64,000 nucleotides of DNA from NCBI RefSeq assembly GCF_009653635.1, contig NZ_PPFD01000002.1:124001-188000 (forward strand), in the 5' to 3' direction. Positions 7,576-15,702 of this stretch are shown in pieces. Under the pieces are notes generated by a model. The model did no database searches and had not been told where the DNA came from. It saw nothing but the letters and a program-made list of their open reading frames with translations. The DNA comes from Endozoicomonas sp. OPT23 (GTDB taxonomy: Bacteria; Pseudomonadota; Gammaproteobacteria; Pseudomonadales; Endozoicomonadaceae). The translations under genes and the position numbers were made by a program. The first letter of the stretch is position 1; each line of letters starts with the position of its first letter.

Positions 7576-9456
7576 TCAGCTCTGTGTTTCTTTACGAGGA
7601 CGACGCTGACGGCGTTCACCACCGCGATCGTTTCTTTCACCGCGCTGCTCACCACCACGACGAGGGCTGTCACCCTCACGACGTGGGCGACGAGGTGGGC
7701 GGGAGTCACGCTCACGACCATCATCAACCCAGGCACTGAGTTCCAGAGCCTTGTTGCGAACTTTAATGCTCTTCAGGTTATCCAGAGTGGAAGCATCTAC
7801 GCCTTCTGGCAGGTAGATAGAAGAGCAGTTGTCAAACAAACGGATATGACCGATGTCACGACCGGAGATCTTGCTCTCGTTAGCAATAGCACCCACCAGG
7901 TCTCCTGGAGTGATGCCCTGGTCACGACCAACGCTTACACGATAGCGAACCTTGCCTTCATTGTCTTCACGACGGTCACGACGAGGACGTTCAGCTCTGT
8001 CACCACGATCAGCACCGCGACGATCGCCTCTATCACCGCGACGATCGCCTCTGTCACCGCGATCATTGCGATCATTGCGTTCACGACGCTCGCGTTGTGT
8101 ACGCTCAGGCTCTTTGCCATCCGGGAACGGACGATCTTTCTGAGCGAGGAAGCACAGCGCAGCCGTCAGATCTTCAGGGCTCAGATCATTTTCTGTCGCC
8201 AGTTCACCCACGATTTCGCGGAATGTGTCCAGCTGTTCACCCATGTCCAGGGCTTTCAGAACATCGTCCTTGAACGCCTTGATGCGCACGTCACGAACAT
8301 CACGCATGGATGGCAGGTTCATGGTTTCGATGCGCTGACGGGTAGCCTGTTCGATAGAACGCAGCATACGACGTTCACGGTGCGTAGCGAACAGAATCGC
8401 AACACCTTCACGACCGGCACGACCAGTACGACCGATACGGTGAACGTAAGCTTCGGTGTCGTAAGGAATGTCGTAGTTAACAACGTGAGACATACGCTCA
8501 ACGTCCAGACCACGAGCTGCTACGTCAGTAGCGATCAAAATGTCCAGAGAGCCTTTCTTCAGACGATCTACTACTTTCTCACGCAGAGCCTGACTCATGT
8601 CACCGTTCAGGGCCGCTGCTGCAAAACCACGAGCTTCCAGCTTTTCAGCCAGCTCCACAGTAGCAGTCTTGGTGCGAACGAAGATGATCATGGCGTCGAA
8701 GGCTTCGACTTCCAGAATACGGGTCAGTGCGTCCAGTTTGTTGAAACCGCTGACCATGCACACTTTCTGAGTGATGGTATCAACAGTGGCAGTCTTCGCC
8801 TTGATCTCAACAGTGACAGGGTTGTTCAGGTGCGTGTCGGCAATTTTGCGGATCTGACGTGGCATAGTGGCAGAGAACAGTGCAACCTGACGTTCTTTAG
8901 GTGTCTGCTCCATGATCCATTCGATGTCATCAACAAAGCCCATGCGCAACATTTCGTCGGCTTCATCGAGAACCACGGCCTTGAGGCCATCCAGCTTCAG
9001 GCTGTCACGACGCAGGTGGTCCATAACACGGCCAGGAGTACCAACGATAACGTGAGCGCCGCGTTGCAGGCTGCGCAGCTGGCCACGCATGTCAGCACCG
9101 CCGTATACAGGCAGTACATGGAAGCCTGTCATGTTGCGAGCATAAGTTTGGAAAGCTTCAGCTACCTGAATAGCCAATTCACGGGTTGGTGTCAGAACCA
9201 GAACCTGTGGCGAGCGCTGTTTCAGATCGATCTTGGACAACAGAGGCAGTGCGAAAGCCGCCGTTTTACCGGTACCGGTCTGTGCCAGTCCCAGCAGGTC
9301 TCTGCCTTCCAGAATGTAAGGGATACTTTGAGCCTGGATAGGGGATGGCGTTTCGTAGCCAACGTCCTGCACAGCTTTCTGTACCGCTTCAGACAGCGGG
9401 AGGTCAGCGAAAGTAATGGATGGTTGTTCAGTTACGGTTGAGTCGTTTTCAGACAT
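7576..9456 (-). CDS. deaD: DEAD-box RNA helicase DeaD/CsdA
   Basis: 626 residues from the ATG at 9456 (GGAG six bases upstream; a TTG directly before it is less likely). All DEAD-box motifs are in order: Q motif (PSPIQAQSIP), motif I AQTGTGKT (~58), PTRELAIQ, motif II DEAD (~165), motif III SAT, then HRIGRTGRAGREG (motif VI). After the helicase core comes an Arg/Asp-rich disordered tract (~450-500, RNDRGDRGDRRGDRG), then a DbpA-type RNA-binding fold (VSVGRDQGITPGDLVGAIANESKISGRDIGHIRLFD) and a basic C-terminal tail. DeaD acts in ribosome assembly and mRNA unwinding, especially in the cold. A long leader (9457-9954) precedes it, as is known for E. coli deaD, fitting cold or autogenous control. 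Confidence 0.97.
   Translation of the reverse strand: MSENDSTVTEQPSITFADLPLSEAVQKAVQDVGYETPSPIQAQSIPYILEGRDLLGLAQTGTGKTAAFALPLLSKIDLKQRSPQVLVLTPTRELAIQVAEAFQTYARNMTGFHVLPVYGGADMRGQLRSLQRGAHVIVGTPGRVMDHLRRDSLKLDGLKAVVLDEADEMLRMGFVDDIEWIMEQTPKERQVALFSATMPRQIRKIADTHLNNPVTVEIKAKTATVDTITQKVCMVSGFNKLDALTRILEVEAFDAMIIFVRTKTATVELAEKLEARGFAAAALNGDMSQALREKVVDRLKKGSLDILIATDVAARGLDVERMSHVVNYDIPYDTEAYVHRIGRTGRAGREGVAILFATHRERRMLRSIEQATRQRIETMNLPSMRDVRDVRIKAFKDDVLKALDMGEQLDTFREIVGELATENDLSPEDLTAALCFLAQKDRPFPDGKEPERTQRERRERNDRNDRGDRGDRRGDRGDRRGADRGDRAERPRRDRREDNEGKVRYRVSVGRDQGITPGDLVGAIANESKISGRDIGHIRLFDNCSSIYLPEGVDASTLDNLKSIKVRNKALELSAWVDDGRERDSRPPRRPRREGDSPRRGGEQRGERNDRGGERRQRRPRKETQS
8016..8057 (-). repeat. 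21-bp tandem repeat inside deaD
   Basis: Two near-identical 21-bp units (8016-8036 and 8037-8057, one mismatch, A/G) encode RGDRR-type repeats in the disordered linker of DeaD. The length is a multiple of three, so copy-number change would keep frame. Confidence 0.7.
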
Positions 9457-9882
9457 CAAGTGCTCCGAGAAAATACGCGATGATAGAGATCAGTGCGTTT
9501 GCGATAGACAGTCTGACTCGCAGCCGGGGCAAATGGTTCCGGTCTTATGCTGTGAGCAGTCTCTGGGCACACTGATCAGCCTTTCTTTTTTCATAAAAGA
9601 GAGGCTTTTACTGGGTGTCCATGACTTCGTTGAGAATCCCGATTGAGGGGGCAGGACCGGCCAAAATGGTTGGCGTGATTACGCACAAAGCCGGTCGAAA
9701 CGGAGTACCAGGACATCTTGCAAGAACGGTTGTTTTGATCTGGATCAATGTTCGTTCTGCAGAAAGCCGCACATTCTATCGCTATTTTTCAGCAATAGAT
9801 ACTGTTTTTGGCCGCTATCTTACAGGTGTTTATGGCTACCATTTTGTTGCTTGTCTCCCTGTGAGAGTCGCAGTAGATAAGG
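9457..9882 (-). other. Long gene-free leader/promoter region of deaD
   Basis: About 430 bp with no convincing gene. An open frame at 9615-9887 (+) has no recognisable protein features. A hairpin AGCC..GGCT at 9578-9606 is present. The region most likely holds the deaD promoter and a long 5' untranslated leader; E. coli deaD also has a very long leader. No promoter hexamers are assigned. Confidence 0.5.
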
Positions 9883-9932
9883 AATAACCAATCTGCTACC
9901 TGCTTTTGAAGGCTACAGATTGGTTATTTTTT
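9883..9932 (+). terminator. Strong hairpin with T tract on the plus strand
   Basis: AATAACCAATCTG (9883-9895) pairs perfectly with CAGATTGGTTATT (9916-9928), followed on the plus strand by TTTT. It lies 23 bp past the acyltransferase stop on the minus strand, where the tail is poorer (ATTCCTTAT). It may terminate the acyltransferase imperfectly, or end an unrecognised plus-strand transcript. Confidence 0.7.
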
Positions 9933-9954
9933 GATACTTATCCATTTAATGGCT

Positions 9955-10530
9955 TTAAAACTGATGAGGAATCTTGCCGCTGATGTTTTTATAGAAAGCC
10001 TGAATCTCTTTAAGATCTGCTTCATAGTTACCCGTGGTGTGGAACATAGGTCCAAAACCACCCAGTTTCTTTTTAAAATCCAGAAAGCCAAGGGCAATTG
10101 GTACACCAGCACCATTTGCTACATGGTAGAAACCACTTTTCCACTCCTGAACCTTACTGCGAGTGCCCTCTGGTGGAATGGTTACCACCAGGTTGTCCGA
10201 TTCATTAAAGCGATCAACGACCTGTTGAACCAAGCCTGTTTTTTGACTTCTCTCAACCGGAATACCACCCATCCAGCGCATGACAGGGCCTGCAGGCCCT
10301 TTAAACAGGGTGTTCTTTCCCATCCATGACACCTTGATGCGGTAGGCAAAGGCGATGGCAATCAGAAACACAAAGTCCCAGTTACTGGTATGCGGCGCTG
10401 CAATCAATACATATTTTTTGGCTTTAGGGTATTCCTCAGTCATTTTCCAACCGGCCAGCTTTAACCCAATCAGGGAAATGGCACGGAAAAAACTATTGAT
10501 AACCGGGGTGTCAAAGATTGTACGACTCAT
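9955..10530 (-). CDS. 1-acyl-sn-glycerol-3-phosphate acyltransferase family (PlsC-like)
   Basis: 191 residues. Acyltransferase motif I is H-x4-D in APHTSNWDF (~47-54), motif II KNTLFKGPAGPVMRWMGGIPVER, and motif III PPEGTRSK (the EGTR box that binds the phosphate). A hydrophobic stretch before and after motif I (YVLIAAPH, FVFLIAIAFAYRI) suggests membrane association. The protein is shorter than PlsC (240-250) and belongs to the short lysophospholipid acyltransferase-like group found in many bacteria; acyl-CoA/ACP donor and acceptor are not predictable. It stands alone, divergent from the TetR gene. Confidence 0.85.
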   Translation of the reverse strand: MSRTIFDTPVINSFFRAISLIGLKLAGWKMTEEYPKAKKYVLIAAPHTSNWDFVFLIAIAFAYRIKVSWMGKNTLFKGPAGPVMRWMGGIPVERSQKTGLVQQVVDRFNESDNLVVTIPPEGTRSKVQEWKSGFYHVANGAGVPIALGFLDFKKKLGGFGPMFHTTGNYEADLKEIQAFYKNISGKIPHQF

Positions 10531-10683
10531 CTAACTGGCTGACCGAATTGAAAAATGCTCGGGAATTATACTATTGAAGGAATGAAAGTATATGAATCAG
10601 ACAGAGACTATCTGAATGGCTGATTTTTGTTTATTCCAGCCTAAGTAGAATAGCTGGGCACTCTATTTGCTGGAAAAAGAAAT

Positions 10684-11328
10684 ATGATAAATCAGCAAGT
10701 TACTCTCAACAGACGAGAGCCAACCCAGCAGCGTTCCAGAAAGATTGTTGCTGCAATAGTTCAAGCCTGTCGTAAGATTCTCAAAAATGAAGGCCCCGAT
10801 GCTCTCAATACTAATTACATCGCTGAAGTGGCTGAGGTGAACATTGGCTCACTTTATCGCTGGTTCGATAATAAAGAGAGCATCGTCGCTTACACCTATG
10901 AGCTGATGGTGGCTGAAGAGATTGATTCCCTGATGCCTCTGTTCAATGAAATCAGCCAGGACGTAAAACCCGATGAGGCCATTGTCTATATGGTCGATAC
11001 GCTACTGACTGCGCAGAAACGGTTTGTAAAGCTACATCAGTATTTTTATCAGCAGCACCAGTCCGAGTATTACGTGGGCAGTCAGCCTTATATTGATGGT
11101 CAGCAATCCTGGATGCAGGCTACAGGGCAATGGATCAGCGATGTGATTGGCCGTCATCATTCAGAACTCTCTCCAGAGCAGTGTCGATTTAAGGCCTTCA
11201 TCCTGACCAGAGCTATAGAAGGTGTGATGTTGTCTGCCGTAACCGATGATCCTGATATTCTTGAGCAGGAAAAGTTCCGTGAAGAATTACTGAAGTTGGC
11301 TCTTCTGTATCTATTTTCGCGAGATTAG
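10684..11328 (+). CDS. TetR/AcrR family transcriptional regulator
   Basis: 214 residues. The N-terminal TetR helix-turn-helix covers residues ~12-60: EPTQQRSRKIVAAIVQACRK, then GPDALNTNYIAEVAEVNIGSLYRWFDNKESIVAY with the typical GSLYRWF recognition helix and FxNKE end. The remaining ~150 residues are helical ligand-binding and dimerisation sequence without a family-specific motif I recognise. It lies 189 bp upstream of fadD in the same direction, so control of fadD and fatty-acid or acyl-CoA sensing are plausible inferences. A palindrome CAAACGTTTG in the gap could be its operator. Confidence 0.9.
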   Translation: MINQQVTLNRREPTQQRSRKIVAAIVQACRKILKNEGPDALNTNYIAEVAEVNIGSLYRWFDNKESIVAYTYELMVAEEIDSLMPLFNEISQDVKPDEAIVYMVDTLLTAQKRFVKLHQYFYQQHQSEYYVGSQPYIDGQQSWMQATGQWISDVIGRHHSELSPEQCRFKAFILTRAIEGVMLSAVTDDPDILEQEKFREELLKLALLYLFSRD

Positions 11329-11358
11329 ACGTCAACTTCTTCTTACGTATACGAACAA

Positions 11359-11416
11359 AAACGTTCAAGTATTCATCTCAAGCAGGTATGATTCTGTTCC
11401 AAACAAACGTTTGAAT
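11359..11416. promoter_or_regulatory. Candidate regulator binding sites upstream of fadD
   Basis: Perfect 10-bp palindrome CAAACGTTTG at 11404-11413, and a related AAACGTTCAAG box at 11359-11369, both sharing AAACGTT. They sit between the TetR gene and fadD, about 110-160 bp before the fadD ATG. Binding by the neighbouring TetR protein is inferred only. Confidence 0.4.
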
Positions 11417-11517
11417 GTTGGTCTTACTCAACATATCGACGACGACACAGGTACATTTCCAAGCAGTGAACTCGTGCCTGACAACCAGATTAAAAATAAT
11501 AAAACGAGGGTTGATTC

Positions 11518-13230
11518 ATGGATGCCAGTTTCTGGAATGGCAAACGCGCACCCGGCATTTCCGATCAGGTTGACCTGAACCGCTTTGATAACCTGCAGGC
11601 ACTAATCGCTGATGCAGTCTCAAGGCATGGAGATAAACCCGCTTTTACCGGAATGGGTCAAACCCTGAGTTTCAAGGATATAGACCGTCTCAGTGATCAG
11701 TTTGCAGCCTGGCTTCAAAACCACACGACACTTGAAGCAGGAGATCGGGTTGCGATTCAGATGCCCAATATCCTGCAATATCCGATCGCCGCTTTCGGTG
11801 TGATTAAAGCGGGTATGGTAGTGGTTAACACCAACCCTCTCTACACCGCTCGAGAGATGAAACACCAGTTTAATGACTCCGGTGCAAAGGCGCTTATCTG
11901 CGTCAATATTGTGGGGCATCTGGTGGAAGATATTCTTGCTGAAACCGGTGTTGAGCATCTGGTGGTTACCGGCTTGGGAGATTTGCTTTCCTGGCCAAAG
12001 AGGCCCTTTATTAACCTGGCGGTGAAGCACCTGAAAAAAATGGTGCAACCTTACACTTTGCCAACGGCTTTGAGCTTCAGAGACGTATTGGGGCTGGGAG
12101 CAAAGACGCAATACCAGCCAGCAAAGGCTGTCTCTAAAGACCAGCTAGCTGTGCTGCAATACACTGGGGGAACAACAGGTGTCGCAAAGGGAGCCATGCT
12201 GACTCATGGAAATCTGTTGAGTAATGTGTTGCAGACAGAGTCCATGCGCGGCCAGGTGTTTGCCGATGGTTCGCCGTACACTCGGCCTGAAGGCGATACT
12301 GTTGTAGCACCGTTGCCTCTGTACCATATCTACGCGTTCACGGTGCATATGCTGTCGTACTTTTCTTTGGGTGCACATAATATTCTGATTGCTAACCCAA
12401 GAGATATCGACGGCTTTATCAAGGCGATCAAGCCCTACAAACTGGATTCCTTTATTGGTCTGAATACCCTGTTTGTCGGCCTGATGAATCACCCTGAGTT
12501 CAGCAGTCTTGATTTTTCTGAGTTGAAAATCACAACCTCGGGTGGCACTGCTCTACAGCAATCAACAGCGGACCGTTGGCACAAGGTTACGGGCTGTCGT
12601 ATAGGTGAAGGTTACGGGCTGTCAGAGACTTCGCCAATCGTTTCCGTTAATCCGGGTGGTGAGTATGTTGAAGATGGAACTGTCGGTGTAGCTATGCCTT
12701 ATACATCGATCAAGGTTGTCGACGATGAAGGTAAAGAGCTGTCTTTCGGTGAGGCGGGTGAGCTTTGTGTTCAGGGCCCTCAGGTGATGGCCGGTTACTG
12801 GCAGCGCCCGGAAGATACCGCAGAAGTACTCAGTGATGATGGCTGGTTTAGAACTGGCGATATCGCTGTTGTTCGAGAGGATGGTTATATCAGTATTGTT
12901 GACCGCCTGAAGGACATGGTTCTGGTTTCCGGCTTTAATGTATATCCCAATGAAGTTGAGGATGTAGTGTCTCGGCATGAGAAAGTACTGAACTGCGCGG
13001 CCATAGGTATTCCAGATGAAAAGACCGGTGAAGCGGTTAAACTTTTTGTTATTCCTCAGGACAAAACAATTACCGAGCAGGAGTTGCAGGCATTTTGCAG
13101 GGAGCAGCTGACAGCTTATAAAGTGCCTCGTAAGATCGAGTTCAGGGATGAGTTGCCTATGACTCCCGTTGGTAAGGTACTTCGAAAGGATCTGCGGGCA
13201 GAGGAGCTGAAGAAAACCGAGCCGGCATAA
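11518..13230 (+). CDS. fadD: Long-chain fatty acid-CoA ligase
   Basis: 570 residues, close to E. coli FadD (561) over its whole length. The ANL-superfamily P-loop is LQYTGGTTGVAKGAMLTHGNL (~220). Further motifs are PLPLYHIYAF, GYGLSETSPIVS, the GWFRTGDIAVV hinge region, the fatty-acyl-CoA synthetase signature around DRLKDMVLVSGFNVYPNEVEDVV, and the catalytic Lys near the C-terminus in TPVGKVLRKDL. It activates imported long-chain fatty acids to acyl-CoA with ATP at the inner membrane, feeding beta-oxidation and phospholipid synthesis. Directly downstream of a TetR regulator; no other fad gene in the window. A GAGG-containing site precedes the ATG. Confidence 0.96.
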   Translation: MDASFWNGKRAPGISDQVDLNRFDNLQALIADAVSRHGDKPAFTGMGQTLSFKDIDRLSDQFAAWLQNHTTLEAGDRVAIQMPNILQYPIAAFGVIKAGMVVVNTNPLYTAREMKHQFNDSGAKALICVNIVGHLVEDILAETGVEHLVVTGLGDLLSWPKRPFINLAVKHLKKMVQPYTLPTALSFRDVLGLGAKTQYQPAKAVSKDQLAVLQYTGGTTGVAKGAMLTHGNLLSNVLQTESMRGQVFADGSPYTRPEGDTVVAPLPLYHIYAFTVHMLSYFSLGAHNILIANPRDIDGFIKAIKPYKLDSFIGLNTLFVGLMNHPEFSSLDFSELKITTSGGTALQQSTADRWHKVTGCRIGEGYGLSETSPIVSVNPGGEYVEDGTVGVAMPYTSIKVVDDEGKELSFGEAGELCVQGPQVMAGYWQRPEDTAEVLSDDGWFRTGDIAVVREDGYISIVDRLKDMVLVSGFNVYPNEVEDVVSRHEKVLNCAAIGIPDEKTGEAVKLFVIPQDKTITEQELQAFCREQLTAYKVPRKIEFRDELPMTPVGKVLRKDLRAEELKKTEPA

Positions 13231-13237
13231 TTAAATC

Positions 13238-13296
13238 TGAGCCAATGGTAGAACACCGCTAGTAACAAGCACCGTCATTGGCTCATTTTGCTCTTT
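13238..13296 (+). terminator. Terminator of fadD
   Basis: TGAGCCAATG (13238-13247) pairs perfectly with CATTGGCTCA (13276-13285), followed by TTTTGCTCTTT. The 28-nt loop is long, but the arms are perfect. Confidence 0.65.
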
Positions 13297-13368
13297 ATTG
13301 CATCACCCCTTCGATTTTTATCCTATCCTGAAGCTGCAGTCGGTTATGGCTAATTGGTACGAGGCAGT

Positions 13369-14064
13369 ATGTTTTTTCGGCAGTATTTTGATACAGAGAG
13401 TTGCGCGTTTAGCTACTTATTGGCTGATAAGCAAAGCCGAAAGGCCGTGATTGTTGACTCTGTAAAAGGACAGACTGAACTCTATTTAAATCAGTTGAAG
13501 GAATTATCCCTGAATTTAAAAATTGTTATGGACAGTCATATTCATGCTGACCATATAACGGCCTCTGGTTTGCTCAAAAAAGAAACAGGGTGTCGTCTTC
13601 TTCAGGGTGAGCCGTCCTATTCAGAAGGGGTCACAGATACGTTTAATGATGGTGATTTAATTCAGTTAGATGCACTGGGAATCAGAGCAATACATACTCC
13701 TGGTCATACTGACGACTCCTATTGTTTTTTTATTGATTGTGAATCCAGACCAATACTTCTAACAGGAGATACTCTCCTGATAAGAGGGACAGGGAGAACG
13801 GATTTTCAAAATGGCTCTGCCAATGAGCAATATCATAGCTTATTTGAAAAGTTGAAAAAGCTACCAGAGCATACAAGAATTTACCCGGCTCATGACTACC
13901 ATGGAATGACAGAAAGTACTCTGAGAGAAGAGTTTGAGTGGAATCCGAGGTTAAAAGTCTCGACTAAAGAAGAATATATAGAGCAGATGAAAAAGCTTAA
14001 TCTTCCAAAACCGGCTCGCATAGATCAGGCAGTGCCGGCAAATCTGAAATGTGGGATAGAGTGA
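13369..14064 (+). CDS. Persulfide dioxygenase-like MBL-fold hydrolase (ETHE1/Blh type)
   Basis: 231 residues from the ATG at 13369, with GAGG just upstream; an in-frame TTG at 13354 is less likely. Metallo-beta-lactamase motif SHIHADH (~60) supplies metal ligands, followed by TPGHTDDSYCF, LLTGDTLLIRGTGRTDFQNG and the IYPAHDYHG C-terminal His motif. The GTGRTDFQ.G and YPAHDY.G pair is diagnostic of the ETHE1/sulfur dioxygenase branch rather than glyoxalase II. These mono-iron enzymes oxidise glutathione persulfide to sulfite and GSH in sulfide detoxification. No rhodanese or SQR is adjacent; the region downstream is the promoter of the H-NS-like gene. Cytoplasmic. Confidence 0.85.
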   Translation: MFFRQYFDTESCAFSYLLADKQSRKAVIVDSVKGQTELYLNQLKELSLNLKIVMDSHIHADHITASGLLKKETGCRLLQGEPSYSEGVTDTFNDGDLIQLDALGIRAIHTPGHTDDSYCFFIDCESRPILLTGDTLLIRGTGRTDFQNGSANEQYHSLFEKLKKLPEHTRIYPAHDYHGMTESTLREEFEWNPRLKVSTKEEYIEQMKKLNLPKPARIDQAVPANLKCGIE

Positions 14065-14289
14065 TGTTTAAACAGTTTAAGATATAACGAACAGATACGG
14101 TTCAAACATCGTTCTATTTGGATAATCGTCAATAGCTTTTTTTTGTTTTTTTTATTGGCTCCATTTATTACTGTCTGTATCTGTTTTGTTTTTTAATTGC
14201 CATAACTCTTATTTGACGGTTTACAGCAAATCAGGGCAATGTTATTTTCGCACCTGCCCGTAATGCCCTTTTTCTCGGTTTAATAAATA

Positions 14290-14721
14290 ATGAATATTTT
14301 TGAAGAGTCCCTTAATGTCCTGAAATCAAAAATGCAGTTGCGAAAACTGTTTCAGGATATGCATGTCGAAGACCTGGAAAGCATAATTAAAAGAGTCGAA
14401 GCTATTCACCAGGAAAAGGTGGACGAGTCCGAGGCTAATGAAGAAGAAGTTCAGCGTAAGCGTGACGACATTGCTGCTGTCATCAGCCTGATGTCTGAAA
14501 AAGGTCTGTCCATGGACGACATTGCAGGTGCAGCAACTGAAGAGAAGCCTCACAAAGGCAAGGGCAAGCAGCGTCAGCGTTACAAGTTTGAATATGAAAA
14601 CGGTGAAGGTTCCCGTGTTCAGTGGGAAGGTGCAACGACCGGCCGTATTCCTGCAGACTTCAACGAATACCTGACTCGCTCCGGTAAAAACCGTAAAGAC
14701 TGCATCGTTTCTATTCTGTAA
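14290..14721 (+). CDS. H-NS family nucleoid-associated protein
   Basis: 143 residues, the size of H-NS (137). The N-terminal half (1-80) is helical and highly charged (LFQDMHVEDLESIIKRVEAIHQEK, then EEEVQRKRDDIAAVISLMSEKGLSMDDI), like the H-NS oligomerisation domain. A basic linker (KPHKGKGKQRQR) leads to the C-terminal DNA-binding part RYKFEYENGEGSRVQWEGATTGRIPADFNEYL, comparable to the Y.Y.DENGE...W.G.GR.P segment of H-NS, although the core AT-hook-like QGR is replaced by TTGR. Role inferred: silencing of AT-rich DNA and chromosome organisation. It is preceded by ~220 bp of AT-rich DNA, often the site of autoregulation, and followed by a strong terminator. Confidence 0.85.
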   Translation: MNIFEESLNVLKSKMQLRKLFQDMHVEDLESIIKRVEAIHQEKVDESEANEEEVQRKRDDIAAVISLMSEKGLSMDDIAGAATEEKPHKGKGKQRQRYKFEYENGEGSRVQWEGATTGRIPADFNEYLTRSGKNRKDCIVSIL

Positions 14722-14750
14722 TTGATCACGGAAAAAATGAAATGATAAAA

Positions 14751-14777
14751 AACCCGGCTATCAGTGCCGGGTTTTTT
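14751..14777. terminator. Bidirectional terminator between the H-NS-like gene and scsC
   Basis: AACCCGGC (14751-14758) and GCCGGGTT (14766-14773), flanked by T runs on both strands (TTTTTTT after it, AAAAA before it). It suits both convergent genes. Confidence 0.9.
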
Positions 14778-14844
14778 TGTTCTCGAAGCTGCTTCGAAGC
14801 TTTACTCCAAAAGCGAGCTGTTCAAGCTAGCTCTTAAAAAATGA

Positions 14845-15576
14845 TTACTTAAGACGCTTGGCAATCATCTCTTTCAGCGCAGGCATCTGGGTGTAACCCT
14901 TCAGAACCTGATCAGAGAAAACCAGTGCTGGTGTACCTCTGATGCCTAGCTCCTGAGCCAGCTGTATGTTTTCCTGAATCTTCTTCTGAACCTTGTCGTC
15001 AATCTTCAGGTTGTCCACGTCGACACCTTCAGCCTTCAGTGCTGCTTTGATAGAGCTGCTGGAATGACGGCCAGGCTTGGAGATCAGGCGATTATTAACC
15101 GCGATGTATTTTTTCTTGTCCTGCTGGAAAACAGCCATGGCATAGTTGGCAGCTTCCAGAGACTCAGGGCCCAGAATAGGCAGCTCTTTAATCACAACCT
15201 TAACATCCGGGTTTTCTTTAACCAGTTGTTGCAGTACAGGGTCCTGACGCTTGCAGTAGCCGCAGTTATAGTCAGAGAACAAGGTGATGGTCAGTTTGGC
15301 GTCAGGGTTGCCAATAAATGGCGAGTCTGGATCGTTAAACAGCAGAGCGTTACGGTCTTCCAGAGTCTTGGACTCGGCATGCTGTTGAGCCATGGCTTCA
15401 CGCTTGCGGTATTCGGTCATGGCTTCGATCAGAATTTCAGGATTCTTGATCAGGGTTTCACGAACCAGATCTTTAACCTGTTGTTGCTGTTGGTCATCCA
15501 GAGTTGCAGCGCTCAGGCTGCTTGAGGCCAGCAACATGGAACCGGCAAGAAAGAGTGCTTTTTTCATATCTCTCAT
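14845..15576 (-). CDS. scsC: DsbA-family thiol oxidoreductase, ScsC-like
   Basis: 243 residues. Signal peptide MKKALFLAGSMLLASSSLSA (starting at the second Met; the choice between ATG at 15576 and 15567 is open, since GAGAG sits close to the second). Residues ~25-75 are helical with a Gln run, resembling the trimerisation region of ScsC/DsbG-like proteins. The thioredoxin fold carries CGYC (Cys ~105 and ~108) in FSDYNCGYCKRQDP and a cis-Pro in GIRGTPAL (~215). Located directly after scsB on the same strand, so it is presumably kept reduced by ScsB in the periplasm and acts as disulfide isomerase/reductase, in Salmonella linked to copper tolerance. scsA and scsD are absent. The repeat C hairpin lies in the gap to scsB. 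Confidence 0.85.
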   Translation of the reverse strand: MRDMKKALFLAGSMLLASSSLSAATLDDQQQQQVKDLVRETLIKNPEILIEAMTEYRKREAMAQQHAESKTLEDRNALLFNDPDSPFIGNPDAKLTITLFSDYNCGYCKRQDPVLQQLVKENPDVKVVIKELPILGPESLEAANYAMAVFQQDKKKYIAVNNRLISKPGRHSSSSIKAALKAEGVDVDNLKIDDKVQKKIQENIQLAQELGIRGTPALVFSDQVLKGYTQMPALKEMIAKRLK

Positions 15577-15600
15577 CTATGAGTTGTTAGTATTTTGCCC

Positions 15601-15690
15601 ACTGTGTGTTTGGACACCTGCAATCGAATGTTCATACTATTTGTGTACCCGCCGAAGGCGGGTACACAAATATTGAGATTCTTTTGTCAG
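15601..15690 (+). repeat. Palindromic intergenic repeat, copy C
   Basis: Perfect 16-bp hairpin, 15638-15653 with 15657-15672, loop GAA; inner ACCCGCC/GGCGGGT, outer TATTTGTGT/ACACAAATA, another outer-arm variant. The left end GTGTTTGGACACCTGCAATC and GAATGTTC is diverged from consensus and the right end is poorly kept. It lies between scsB and scsC inside a probable operon. Confidence 0.75.
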
Positions 15691-15702
15691 TGTTTGCCAC
15701 AC

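Noticed and set aside
7846-9441. 531-codon open frame antisense to deaD
   Set aside because: It mirrors the deaD coding frame with a biased, Thr/Val/Ser-rich composition and no recognisable domains; the minus-strand DeaD protein is fully conserved in motif order.
9615-9887. 90-codon plus-strand frame in the deaD leader region
   Set aside because: The strong plus-strand terminator just after it made it tempting, but the start lacks a ribosome site and the translated sequence has no protein-like pattern.
11620-12978. Three 115-163 codon frames antisense to fadD
   Set aside because: Shadows of a conserved gene, with no initiation sites or protein features.
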